64,000 bases of DNA from Novosphingobium resinovorum. Lineage in GTDB: Bacteria > Pseudomonadota > Alphaproteobacteria > Sphingomonadales > Sphingomonadaceae. The stretch covers positions 3,564,001 through 3,628,000 of the forward strand of contig NZ_CP017075.1 of assembly GCF_001742225.1 (NCBI RefSeq), read 5' to 3'. The position numbers and the translations under genes are program-made. Position 1 is the first letter of the stretch. Every line of letters starts with the position of its first letter. Of the stretch, positions 38,243-46,724 are shown in pieces. Under the pieces are notes generated by a model. It saw only the letters and a list, made by a program, of their open reading frames with translations. It was not told the origin of the DNA and did not search any database.

Positions 38243-39316
38243 TTACAGCACCAGCGGCGCGTGGTTGATCTGCGGCAGCACGTGCCGCGAGAACAGGTCC
38301 GCCTCCGCCGCATGCGGATAGCCCGACAGGATGAAGGCATCGATGCCCTCGGCCTGATAGGCGCGTATCTTCGCCAGCACCTGATCCGGATCGCCGACGA
38401 TGGCGGCCCCGCAGCCCGAACGTGCGCGGCCGATGCCGGTCCACAGATTCTCTTCCACGAAGCCGTCGCCGCCTGCCGCGCCGCGCAGTTCGGCCTGACG
38501 GGTCACCCCGACGCTGGCGGTGTCGAGCGACTTCTGGCGGATCGCCTCGCCCGCCGCATCGTCCAGCTTGGACAGCAGACGATCGGCATAGACGCGCGCC
38601 TCGTCCTCGGTCTCGCGCACGATGACGTGAGCGCGGTAGCCGAACTTGAGCGTGCGGCCGTACTTCGCCGCGCGTGCGGTCATGTCCGCGATCGTCTCGC
38701 GCACCTTGTCCATCGTGTCGGGCCACATCAGGTAGACGTCGCAGCCCTTGGCCGCCGCCTCGCGCGCGTCTTCGGACAGGCCGCCGAAGTAGAGCGGCGG
38801 GCACTTACCCGATACCGTGGTGATGCGCGCCGGGGGCAGGTCGAGGTTGTAGAACTCGCCCTCGTACTTCAGGTGCTCGCCGTTCAGCATGATCTTGAGG
38901 ATCTGCATCACCTCGAGCGTGCGCTGGTAGCGGGCGCGGCTGTCCAGCTTCTCGCCCGGCAGGTCGGACGAGATGATGTTCACCGTCAGACGGCCGCCCA
39001 GAATGCGGTCGAGCGTGGCGATGCGGCGCGCCAGCTGCGGTGGCCAGTCCTCGCCCATGCGCACCGCCCAGAGCAGGCGGATCTTCTCCACCAGCGGGGC
39101 GATGGCGCCCGCGAACATGGTGGTGTCGATGCCCAGCGCATAGCCGGAGGGGAGCAGGATGTTGTCGAACCCGCCCTTTTCGGCCTGCAGCACGATGTTG
39201 CGGCAATGCTCCCAGCTGGAGGCCAGCGCCGGATCGGGCTGGCCAAGGAACTCGTAGTCATCGTCGCACAGCGCCGAAAACCAGCTTACCTCACAGGTCT
39301 TGTCAGTAGTGCTCAC
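38243..39316 (-). CDS. smoC: Flavin-dependent sulfoquinovose monooxygenase (SmoC-like, LLM family)
   Basis: 357-residue luciferase-like monooxygenase close to SsuD/SmoC. With reduced flavin and O2 these enzymes break the C-S bond of sulfonates; SmoC turns sulfoquinovose into 6-oxo-glucose and sulfite. Seen here: SWFSALCDDDYEFLG, GFDNILLPSGYALGIDTTMF, LGGRLTVNIISSDLPGE, PPLYFGGLSEDAREAAAKGC, YGRTLKFGYRAHVIVRET and WTGIGRARSGCGAAIVGDPD. The choice of SmoC over SsuD rests on its neighbours: a sulfoquinovosidase and an aldo-keto reductase whose gene overlaps this start by 4 bases. No flavin reductase lies in the window, so FMNH2 must come from elsewhere. The true substrate is untested. Confidence 0.85.
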   Translation of the reverse strand: MSTTDKTCEVSWFSALCDDDYEFLGQPDPALASSWEHCRNIVLQAEKGGFDNILLPSGYALGIDTTMFAGAIAPLVEKIRLLWAVRMGEDWPPQLARRIATLDRILGGRLTVNIISSDLPGEKLDSRARYQRTLEVMQILKIMLNGEHLKYEGEFYNLDLPPARITTVSGKCPPLYFGGLSEDAREAAAKGCDVYLMWPDTMDKVRETIADMTARAAKYGRTLKFGYRAHVIVRETEDEARVYADRLLSKLDDAAGEAIRQKSLDTASVGVTRQAELRGAAGGDGFVEENLWTGIGRARSGCGAAIVGDPDQVLAKIRAYQAEGIDAFILSGYPHAAEADLFSRHVLPQINHAPLVL

Positions 39317-40218
39317 GGCAGGGGCTCTCCTTTCGATGCGACCAGTACCGCGTACCAGCTGGCGCGGGTCCAGCGGACCTTGAGTGCGTCAGTGGCTTCC
39401 GCGATCCGGTCGGCCTTTTGTGATCCGACGATGGGGATGATGCGCGCCGGGTGCGCCATGATCCAGCTGTAGGCGGCCGCCGTGCGCGACACGCCGAACT
39501 CTTCCGCGGCAGAATCGAGCAGCGCGGCGACTTCCTTCGTGCGCGCGTCTTCCGGGTTGGCGATGCGGCCACCGCCCAGCGGCGACCATGCCAGCACGGC
39601 CATGTCCATGGCGATCGCCTGGTCCAGTTCGCCGTTCTCGATCGTGTCGAGACGCAGGGCCGAGATTTCCGGCTGGGTGGAGACGATCGGCAGGCTCACG
39701 AACTGCTGCAGCGTGGCGATCTGGCTGACGGTGAAGTTGGAAACGCCGAAGCTGCGGATCTTGCCCGCCTTATGTGCCGCTTCGACGGCCTTTGCGATTT
39801 CCGAAGGGTGCGTGAGGATGTCGGGACGATGAATCTGCCACAGCTCGACGGTGTCGGTGCCGAGGCGCTTGAGCGAGGCGTCGATGGCGCTGGTGAGGTA
39901 TTCGGCGCTCGAATCGTAAGGCAGGGGGGGCATGATGCCGCCCTTGGTGGCGATCACCAGCTTCTCGCGCAGGCCCGGTTCGCTGGCGAGCGCCTTGCCC
40001 AGCAGCGCTTCCGCATCGCCGAAGCCGCCCTTGCCGTCGAAGCCGTAGATGTCGGCGGTGTCGATGAAGTCGATCCCGGCATCGAGCGCCGCATGGAGCA
40101 GGCGCACGGCATCGGCGGCTTCGCCTTCCATGCGCCAGTTGCCCCAGGCGAGGGCGGAGACTTCGATGCCGCTCTTGCCAAGCTGGCGGCGGGCGGCCGG
40201 GGAGGGGAGGTAGGTCAT
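39313..40218 (-). CDS. smoB: Aldo-keto reductase, SmoB-like 6-oxo-glucose reductase
   Basis: 301-residue TIM-barrel NAD(P)H oxidoreductase. The catalytic Asp-Tyr region is FIDTADIYGFDGKGGFGD, the Lys is in LVIATKGGIMPP, and the His in LWQIHRPD. The cofactor end SQKADRIAEATDALKV is present. ATG 40218 has AGGAACACCC upstream. It overlaps the monooxygenase start by 4 bases and follows the LacI gene by 11, so the three are one transcript. In the known sulfo-SMO pathway SmoB reduces 6-oxo-glucose to glucose with NADPH; that role is assigned from context. Confidence 0.83.
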   Translation of the reverse strand: MTYLPSPAARRQLGKSGIEVSALAWGNWRMEGEAADAVRLLHAALDAGIDFIDTADIYGFDGKGGFGDAEALLGKALASEPGLREKLVIATKGGIMPPLPYDSSAEYLTSAIDASLKRLGTDTVELWQIHRPDILTHPSEIAKAVEAAHKAGKIRSFGVSNFTVSQIATLQQFVSLPIVSTQPEISALRLDTIENGELDQAIAMDMAVLAWSPLGGGRIANPEDARTKEVAALLDSAAEEFGVSRTAAAYSWIMAHPARIIPIVGSQKADRIAEATDALKVRWTRASWYAVLVASKGEPLP

Positions 40219-40229
40219 GGGTGTTCCTG

Positions 40230-41246
40230 TCAGGAGAGAAGATCGGGATTGATGCGGGCGACCGAGGCACGCTCGATCAGGTCGTGGGGAAGGCGCCGGT
40301 GCGTGGCCTGCGCCCCTTCGAGAAGAAGCTGCGTGGCGGCATGCGCCAGTTCGCGGGTGGGCTGGCGGATCGTGGTCAGCTGCGGCCAGACCATCCGCGC
40401 GACCATGGTGTCGTCGAAGCCGACCACCGAGAGGTCGTCGGGCACGCCCAGCCCCATGTCGTGCGCGACGGAGAGCACGCCCGCTGCCATGTCGTCGTTG
40501 CTGGCGAAGATCGCGGTGGGGCGGCGCTTGCCCTTGAGGAACCGCTGCGCCGCGGCGACGCCGCTGTCGAAATCGAACTCGCCCGGAGCGATCAGCGCGG
40601 GCTCGAACGGCAGCCCCGCGCGGTCTAGCGCGCGGCGGTAGCCGAACAGGCGCTCCTCCGAGGCCATGTGGTTGGAGTGCCCCTTCACGAAGCCGATGTG
40701 GCGATGGCCGCGCGCGATGAGGTAGCTGGTCATGTCGTCCGCCGCCTGCGCATCGTCCATGAAGACCGAGGAGGTCATCGCATGGTTGGTTCCCGGCGAG
40801 ATGCGCACGAAGGGAATATCCATGCCTTCCAGCGCCTTGAGCACCGGCACGCAGTCCGTCACGGGGGAGGACAGGACGATGCCGTCGACATGCGTTTCGG
40901 TGACGAGGCCGCGCACCTGCTCGCCCACCAGCGGGTCGGCCACGTCCACCGGCTGCGCGAGGAGGCGCGAGCCGTTCTGCTGGCAGGCTTCCCAGCAGCC
41001 CATCTGGATCTGGTTCATGTAGTAGGGGCTGTGGTTGTCGTAGATCAGCGCGATCTGGCCCGACTTGGTGCCCGCCAGAATGCGCGCGGCGACGCTCGGC
41101 CGGAAGCCGAGTTCCTGCATCGCCTTTTCGACGCGCTCCTTGGTGTCGGTGCTGACGTAGCGGTGCCCGTTCAGCACGCGGCTGACCGTCTTGATCGATA
41201 CGCCCGCCAGCGCCGAGACGTCCTTGATGTTGGACCGTTCGCTCAT
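40230..41246 (-). CDS. LacI-family regulator of the sulfosugar cluster
   Basis: 338-residue repressor. ATG 41246 follows GGGGGAGAG. The N-terminal helix-turn-helix and hinge read NIKDVSALAGVSIKTVSRVL then NGHRYVSTDTKERVEKAM. The periplasmic-binding-protein-like effector domain includes IALIYDNHSPYYMNQIQMGC, HVDGIVLSSPVTD and PTAIFASNDDMAAGVLSVAH. It sits inside the cluster between the sulfoquinovosidase and reductase genes. The likely inducer is sulfoquinovose or a close product. The repeated site at 43449-43468 and 48084-48104 is a candidate operator. The known Agrobacterium cluster is described with a different type of regulator. Confidence 0.88.
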   Translation of the reverse strand: MSERSNIKDVSALAGVSIKTVSRVLNGHRYVSTDTKERVEKAMQELGFRPSVAARILAGTKSGQIALIYDNHSPYYMNQIQMGCWEACQQNGSRLLAQPVDVADPLVGEQVRGLVTETHVDGIVLSSPVTDCVPVLKALEGMDIPFVRISPGTNHAMTSSVFMDDAQAADDMTSYLIARGHRHIGFVKGHSNHMASEERLFGYRRALDRAGLPFEPALIAPGEFDFDSGVAAAQRFLKGKRRPTAIFASNDDMAAGVLSVAHDMGLGVPDDLSVVGFDDTMVARMVWPQLTTIRQPTRELAHAATQLLLEGAQATHRRLPHDLIERASVARINPDLLS

Positions 41247-41289
41247 GTGCTCTCCCCCGTGCACGACGCAGGTATCCCGCCCCATCGTC

Positions 41290-41372
41290 CGTCATTGCGA
41301 GCGAAGCGAAGCAACCCAGGGCGGCTTGCGCACGCGCTGGATTGCTTCGCCCCTGCGGGGCTCGCAATGACG
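41290..41372. repeat. Palindromic intergenic repeat, family E
   Basis: Ends CGTCATTGCGAGCGAAGC and GCTCGCAATGACG are inverted copies, with AGCAACCC and GGATTGCTTCG blocks inside. It lies in the 145-bp gap between the sulfoquinovosidase and LacI genes, within the presumed operon. A hairpin here could lower expression of the downstream genes or protect the mRNA. Confidence 0.75.
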
Positions 41373-41391
41373 AGGGAGGGGGGAGGTGTCG

Positions 41392-43404
41392 TCATGCCTT
41401 CAACGACGCGAAGAGAGGCGCGAACTTGCTGCTGGGCAAGTAGAAAACGGGCGGCTGGCTATAGGGCGCGGCCACGGTATGCGTGCCGGGGGCGAAGTCC
41501 TCGCCGGTCCAGAGGTGACGCCACGGTGTGTCGCCGGGCAGGATGACCTTGCGCTGCGTCGCCTCGGCCTCGACGATCGGCGCCACCAGCATGTCGGCAC
41601 CGTAGAGGTACTGGTCCTGCACGCTGAACAGCGCGTCCTCGAAGTAGTGCAGGAACAGCGGGCGCTGCACGGGCAGACCGGTCGCCACGGCCTCGTCGCT
41701 GAGGTGGCGGACATAAGGCGCCAGCGCCTTGTGGACGCGCGACATCGCTGCGAACTGACCGAGGAGTTCCGGGCTGGAATCGATCTGCAGGTTGTCGTCC
41801 GGGCGGTTGCCCTCGTGGCTGCGCATCACCGGCGAGAACGCGCCCAGTTCGCACCAGCGCATCATCAGGTCGGCGGTGCGGACATTGCCGTGAAGGCTGG
41901 TGTAGCCGCCCACGTCGCTGTGCGAATAGGCATTGCCGACCAGCCCCGCCGACAGCGCGGCGGTGAGCACGGTGTTGATGCCGTCATGCCTTGTGAAGTC
42001 CACCGACTGGTCGCCCGCCCACAGCAAGGGGCAATGGGCCTGCACGCCCGAGAACCCGGCGCGCATGAAGAACACCGCCTCGCCGGTCTTGCCGCGCGAT
42101 GCCACGGCGCGCGCGTTCGCTTCGGCCCAGAGCACGGGCCAGCGGTTGTGCATCAGCATCGGGTCGCTGCCGTCGTGGAGGCGCAGATCGACGGGCAGGT
42201 ACTCGCCGAAGTCCGCCATCCAGCCCGAAAGGCCGAAGTCCAGCATCTCGCGCCCGATCACGCGGTCGGCGAACCAGTCGAGCGCGGCGGGGTTGGTGAA
42301 GTCCACCACGCCGCAGTCGAACTCGCCGAAATCGACGAGGTAGACCGCGTCCGAATCCTGCCGCAGCGCGAGATAGCCCAGCGCCTCGGCCTCGGCGTAC
42401 TGCTTGCCGTCATTGGCGAGGTAGGGGTTCACGTACCCGAGGAAGCGCACGCCTTTCTCCGCCAGCGCGGCGATGCGGGCGGGCAGTTCGGGATAGCGCG
42501 CCTCGTTCCACGACCAGTCCCAGAACAGGCGGCGGCCGAAGCTGGTCTGGCGGATGCCGATCCAGTCCTCGCACCACAGGCCGGAGACTTCGGCGCCCGC
42601 GTCCATGATCTTCTCGAGACGCGCGAAGCTGACGTCGCCTTCCTTGAGGCCGACAATGGCGCCGCCAATCGCCCAGTCGGGCAGGGCAGGCTGGCGGCCG
42701 AAGCGGCTGGAAAGCGCGCCGACCAGCGCGGGCAGATCGTCGGCAGCGAAGAATTCGAGGGTGAACGCGCCCTCCCAGACCTCGATCCGGTGGCGTGCGG
42801 CATCGGTGAAATCGAGCACCGAATAGGCGCTGCTGCCCAGATGGCAGGCCCACAGGCCGGAGGTCAGGAACGTCGGCTGCGGATAGTTGGTCCACCAGTA
42901 ATCGCCGCCTGCCATGCCGTTCTGGTCCATCAGGCGGGTCAGTTCGGTGGATTTGTCGCGGCCGACGCCCGGCTCGCTGGTCCAGATCGGAAAGCGGCGG
43001 CCCGAGAGGTCGAGGTAGCTCATCTGCTCCCCGCCGCCCCAGGCATGCTCGCCCGGCTGCGCCGCCAGATCGACCCAGACGCGGTCGTACGCGGGATCGA
43101 GCACCGCGATGTCTAGCGAATCGCCCTTCACCGAAACGCGCAGCATCGGCGCGGCCCCGGCACTGGCCGAAAGGACGATGTCGGCGCCGTCCAGCGCGGC
43201 GAAGCCCAGCTCCACACGGCCGGTCGGCGCATCGCTGATGGCGAAGTTGCCGCGCACCATCTCCACCTCGGCCGCGCCGTGCGCCACCGCGAAAGCGGGG
43301 CTGTCCGCTGATCCACGCAGAACCGCGCGGCCAGCCAGAAGGCAGGCGAATCCATCTTCCCGAACGTCGAAAGTCAGCGACACGTTTCCAGTCCCATGAG
43401 CCAT
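41392..43404 (-). CDS. smoI: Sulfoquinovosidase, GH31 (YihQ/SmoI-like)
   Basis: 670-residue retaining alpha-glycosidase that releases sulfoquinovose from its glycerol glycoside or sulfolipid. The nucleophile is Asp398 in GLSGWMADFGEYLP and the acid/base is Asp465 in LWAGDQSVDF. The sulfonate pocket of characterised enzymes is matched at all five places: Lys254 (VGLKEG), Glu279 and the adjacent Asp in WCEDWIGIRQTSFG, Arg292 and Trp295 (GRRLFWDW), and Tyr501 (HSDVGGYTSL). This is the KERWY type. Ordinary alpha-glucosidases lack these residues. There is no signal peptide, so it works in the cytoplasm. ATG 43404 is preferred over TTG 43458, which overlaps the candidate operator; neither has a strong ribosome-binding site. 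Confidence 0.93.
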   Translation of the reverse strand: MAHGTGNVSLTFDVREDGFACLLAGRAVLRGSADSPAFAVAHGAAEVEMVRGNFAISDAPTGRVELGFAALDGADIVLSASAGAAPMLRVSVKGDSLDIAVLDPAYDRVWVDLAAQPGEHAWGGGEQMSYLDLSGRRFPIWTSEPGVGRDKSTELTRLMDQNGMAGGDYWWTNYPQPTFLTSGLWACHLGSSAYSVLDFTDAARHRIEVWEGAFTLEFFAADDLPALVGALSSRFGRQPALPDWAIGGAIVGLKEGDVSFARLEKIMDAGAEVSGLWCEDWIGIRQTSFGRRLFWDWSWNEARYPELPARIAALAEKGVRFLGYVNPYLANDGKQYAEAEALGYLALRQDSDAVYLVDFGEFDCGVVDFTNPAALDWFADRVIGREMLDFGLSGWMADFGEYLPVDLRLHDGSDPMLMHNRWPVLWAEANARAVASRGKTGEAVFFMRAGFSGVQAHCPLLWAGDQSVDFTRHDGINTVLTAALSAGLVGNAYSHSDVGGYTSLHGNVRTADLMMRWCELGAFSPVMRSHEGNRPDDNLQIDSSPELLGQFAAMSRVHKALAPYVRHLSDEAVATGLPVQRPLFLHYFEDALFSVQDQYLYGADMLVAPIVEAEATQRKVILPGDTPWRHLWTGEDFAPGTHTVAAPYSQPPVFYLPSSKFAPLFASLKA

Positions 43405-43448
43405 GTTGTTGTTATTCTGCAGCACGCTCGTCGCCGTCGTGCTGTCCC

Positions 43449-43468
43449 GATATGACAACGCTTGACAG
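43449..43468. promoter_or_regulatory. Candidate LacI operator 1, overlapping a -35 box
   Basis: GATATGACAACGCTTGACAG lies between the divergent sulfoquinovosidase and TonB receptor genes. The first 12 bases recur exactly at 48084-48095, also followed three bases later by GACA. TGACAA-CGC-TTGACA is a near dyad around a central CG, as in LacI-family operators. The TTGACA at 43462-43467 is a perfect -35 sequence for the rightward receptor gene; the -10 is weak. Confidence 0.6.
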
Positions 43469-43558
43469 AAATGTTCGACCCAATCAAGAGGGGTGCAACC
43501 GACAGGACGACCTGAGGCTCAAACACTCAGGCTCCGCATAAGCAGGAGGGGAAAACAT

Positions 43559-45862
43559 ATGATTTCGCACGCCACCATCACGCTTGCGCGCACCGCGCTG
43601 GCGCTTTCGGCGTCGGCCGTCGCGCTTGTCGCCGCGACTCCGGCCAACGCACAGGTCGACGAGATTATCGTTACCGCGCAGAAGGTTCGCCAGAACGTCC
43701 AGGACGTGCCGATCGCCATCAGCGCGGTCACCGGAGAGGCCATGGCCCGCGCCGGCGCCAAGAGCCTCGAGGACATCACCTCGATCGTCCCCTCGGTCAC
43801 CTTCCGCAAGGGTACGACCAACGCCAACAGCGCGATCGTCATGCGCGGCGTCGGCACGATCAGCTTCTCGGTCGCGGCCGAACCCAGCGTGTCCACCGTT
43901 GTCGACGGCATCGTGCTGAGCCGTTCGGGCCAGTCGTTCCTCGACCTTTTCGACTTCGACCGCCTCGAAGTGCTGCGCGGGCCGCAGGGCACGCTGTTCG
44001 GCAAGAACGCCTCGGCGGGTCTGGTCAACATCGTGTCGAAGGGCGGCACCAGGGACTTCGAGGCCGAGGCCAACGTTTCGGGCACCACCGACGACGAATA
44101 CCGCGCCAAGATGACCGTCTCCGGCCCGATCTCGGAGAACCTGACCGGCCGCCTCACCGGCTTCTACGGAAACTTCGACGGCAACATCAAGAACACCTAC
44201 TACGACAAGACGGTCAACGGTTACGAGCACTACGGCGCGCGCGGCCTGATCGACTATGACGGCGAGGGCGGCCGTTTCCGCCTGATCGCGGACTACTTCA
44301 AGGCCAACGACGATTGCTGCGCCGAAGTGACCGGCGTGTCGCGCGGCACCGTGATCGACAACGAACTGGGCATCGTTCCGCAGGGCGAAGACACCCGCGA
44401 GGTCAACCAGAACCTCATCACCCGCTCGCTCGACCGCCAGTACAGCCTGACGATGAGCGCGGACATCGATACCTTCGCCGATCACACGCTCTCGATCGTC
44501 ACCGGCTATCGCAACTGGAAGAACACCGAAATCCGCGACGGCGACTTCCTGCCGCGCGCGATCGTCGGCACCCCGCAGCTGCACGACCGCGGCACCGTGG
44601 AGACCGACCAGGTCTCCGCCGAAGTCCGCCTCGCCTCGCCGCAGAACCAGGCGCTGACGTATCAGGTCGGCGGTTTCCTGTGGTATTCCAAGAACACGCA
44701 GGACTTCACCCGCAGCGACGTGACCTGCACCACTTCGACCTCGCCGATCGATGCGGCGACGGGCGCGCGGCCGTGCAACCTGGCCGACACCGTCAACACG
44801 CACTATGTCTCGGCGACCTCGCGCTCGGACGTCTCGTTCCGCAACTGGGCGCTGTTCGGTCAGGCGACTTACGCCTTCCTGCCGGAACTGCGCCTGACGC
44901 TGGGCGGCCGCTACACGCATGACAGCGTGAGCTTCACCCACGTGCGCGGCGCCGCGATCGATGCCGCCACCGGTCTGCCGATGGCCGCTTCGGGCCTGCT
45001 GCCTTATGGCGCGGGCGGCACGATCGCCAGCGGCGGCAACGGCACCGATACTTCGCGTGGGGAAACCAGCGCCAACAACTTCTCCGGCAAGGCGGTGCTG
45101 CAGTACGACGTCATGGACGACGTGATGGTCTACGGCAGCTACACGCGCGGCTACAAGGGCCCGGCGTTCAACGTCTTCTTCAACCACACCGCGCCCAACA
45201 ACGCCGAACCGATCGATCCCGAGAAGTCGAACAGCTTCGAGGTCGGCTTCAAGAGCCAGTGGTTCGACCGCATCGTGCAGCTGAATGCGGCCGCGTTCCT
45301 GGTCGACTACAAGGGCTTCCAGGCGAACAACTTCGTGCTCATCAACGGCGCGACGACCACCAGCCTGACCAACGCCGGTTCGGTTCGCTCGAAGGGCTTC
45401 GAGGCCGACCTCACCGTCGCCCCGACCGAGGGCCTGACCTTCCGTGCCAATGCGGCCTATGCCGATGCCAAGGTGCGCAAGTTCAACCCGAACCCGCTGA
45501 CCAACGCGCCCGACGCGCGTGACGGCACGCGCCTGCCGCTGGCGCCCAAGTTCAGCTACACCATCGGCGCGGACTACGACGTCCCGGTCGGCCCGGTGAA
45601 GCTGTACCTGTCGAGCGACTGGCACCATGTTTCGAAGCAGTTTTCGGACCTTGGCGAGAGCGGCGAGATCGACCCCTACGGCATCTGGAACGCCAGCATC
45701 GGCGTGTCGGACGCCGAGGACAAGTATCGCCTGACCTTCATGGTCCGCAACATCCTCGACGACAGCTACGTGCTGCTCAACACCACGAACGGCCAGCGCC
45801 TGATGATCCCGCGCGACGCGGATCGCTATGCCGGCCTGAACTTGCGGGCGAAGTTCAACTGA
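43559..45862 (+). CDS. TonB-dependent receptor of the sulfosugar cluster
   Basis: 767-residue outer membrane receptor. ATG 43559 follows AGCAGGAGGGG. Signal peptide MISHATITLARTALALSASA with cleavage after ANA; then DEIIVTAQKV (TonB box) and the plug with DVPIAISAVTGEAM, LEDITSIVPSVTF and EVLRGPQGTLFGKNASAGLV. The barrel ends YAGLNLRAKFN without the usual terminal Phe. It is divergent from the sulfoquinovosidase with a shared candidate operator, so it probably brings the sulfosugar glycoside across the outer membrane. This would replace the simple porin diffusion assumed for other sulfoquinovose users. Confidence 0.88.
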   Translation: MISHATITLARTALALSASAVALVAATPANAQVDEIIVTAQKVRQNVQDVPIAISAVTGEAMARAGAKSLEDITSIVPSVTFRKGTTNANSAIVMRGVGTISFSVAAEPSVSTVVDGIVLSRSGQSFLDLFDFDRLEVLRGPQGTLFGKNASAGLVNIVSKGGTRDFEAEANVSGTTDDEYRAKMTVSGPISENLTGRLTGFYGNFDGNIKNTYYDKTVNGYEHYGARGLIDYDGEGGRFRLIADYFKANDDCCAEVTGVSRGTVIDNELGIVPQGEDTREVNQNLITRSLDRQYSLTMSADIDTFADHTLSIVTGYRNWKNTEIRDGDFLPRAIVGTPQLHDRGTVETDQVSAEVRLASPQNQALTYQVGGFLWYSKNTQDFTRSDVTCTTSTSPIDAATGARPCNLADTVNTHYVSATSRSDVSFRNWALFGQATYAFLPELRLTLGGRYTHDSVSFTHVRGAAIDAATGLPMAASGLLPYGAGGTIASGGNGTDTSRGETSANNFSGKAVLQYDVMDDVMVYGSYTRGYKGPAFNVFFNHTAPNNAEPIDPEKSNSFEVGFKSQWFDRIVQLNAAAFLVDYKGFQANNFVLINGATTTSLTNAGSVRSKGFEADLTVAPTEGLTFRANAAYADAKVRKFNPNPLTNAPDARDGTRLPLAPKFSYTIGADYDVPVGPVKLYLSSDWHHVSKQFSDLGESGEIDPYGIWNASIGVSDAEDKYRLTFMVRNILDDSYVLLNTTNGQRLMIPRDADRYAGLNLRAKFN

Positions 45863-45901
45863 GGACGGGCGCAAACGTCCTTCGCTGAATGCTCGCACAA
45901 A

Positions 45902-45938
45902 GAACCCCCGGCGGATCTCCTCCCCGCCGGGGGTTTTT
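45902..45938 (+). terminator. Rho-independent terminator after TonB receptor
   Basis: CCCCCGGCGG and CCGCCGGGGG form a 10-bp stem around a 9-base loop, followed by TTTTTT. It lies 40 bases after the receptor stop. Confidence 0.9.
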
Positions 45939-45990
45939 TATTCCTCCCCCCTCCCCGTGCCGGGGAGGATGCGCGCGCGTCGTCCCTCCA

Positions 45991-46113
45991 CCCCCGTCAT
46001 CCCAGCGAAGGCTGGGACCGCTGGCCTGTTACGGCCAACTATCGTCAGGACGCCCTGCCGAGGGCTCGGCTTTGCGCGGCCAGCGGTCCCAGCCTTCGCT
46101 GGGATGACGGGGG
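45991..46113. repeat. Palindromic intergenic repeat, family B copy 1
   Basis: About 36-base inverted ends (CCCCCGTCATCCCAGCGAAG inward) enclose a loop of about 50 bases. A second copy at 52201-52325 has the same loop in the opposite orientation, with few differences. This shows the element can move or invert. Confidence 0.85.
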
Positions 46114-46603
46114 TGTGCGTGCAGTCAGCGCACGCGGAAACGCCCGCTGGCGAGTGCGGGCCATTACGCCGGGGAAATTAACGCATCCGAAGTGAACATC
46201 GGGTCGGCGTCGGGAGCGTCCAAGCAGGGACGCGGGGTTTTGTTTTCCGTGAAGCTCTGGCGAGCGGCCGGGTAACTCACGGTGCAGCCCGGCTCGACCT
46301 GTATTCCATCGGAAAGTCCCATGTGGCCGTCGTTAGGGTTCGCAGCGTTATCGGCCGAAGGCTATCCGGGATGGCCGTCCCATGCCCAACGACGTGTCGA
46401 AGGATCGTATGGACGGCGTTTCCGGTAGCGCAGAGACAGTCCGGGTCTTCGAACGGACGCGTGGGGTGCGTGATCACGGCTGAAACCGCATCCCGGCCCA
46501 CGACGCCGACCCGATACACCTTTCCAACGTGATCATCGCCGGATCGGATGCTGGGCCATATAACCTATGTGGTTATAAATGTCAAGATCGCACAAACGCA
46601 ACC
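46114..46603. other. Intergenic region, no supportable gene; 19-base palindrome
   Basis: A minus-strand frame (46519-46277, MYRVGVVGRDAVSAVITHPT...) is open but its GTG start has no properly spaced ribosome-binding site and the product is unrecognised. At 46559-46577 TATAACC and GGTTATA form an exact 7-bp dyad around TATGT, resembling a regulator site, but no gene starts nearby. Nothing else is evident. Confidence 0.4.
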
Positions 46604-46723
46604 TCGTCATCCCGGACTTGATCCGGGACCGCTGGCCGTGAACTGGCCACCTCGCGTCAGGGCGCCCCAACGAAAGCGATCGCCTCAAGCACTGCCAGCG
46701 ATCCCGGCCTTCGCCGGGATGAC
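46604..46723. repeat. Palindromic intergenic repeat, family D copy 1 (hybrid)
   Basis: The left end reads CGTCATCCCGGACTTGATCC, as in the copy at 55034-55149, but the right end reads GATCCCGGCCTTCGCCGGGA and differs. It may be a recombinant of two repeat families. It ends right at the stop of the MFS gene. Confidence 0.7.
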
Positions 46724-46724
46724 G

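Noticed and set aside
46277..46519. Minus-strand 80-codon frame between receptor and MFS genes
   Set aside because: GTG start touches its supposed ribosome-binding site, product unknown, surrounded by repeats.
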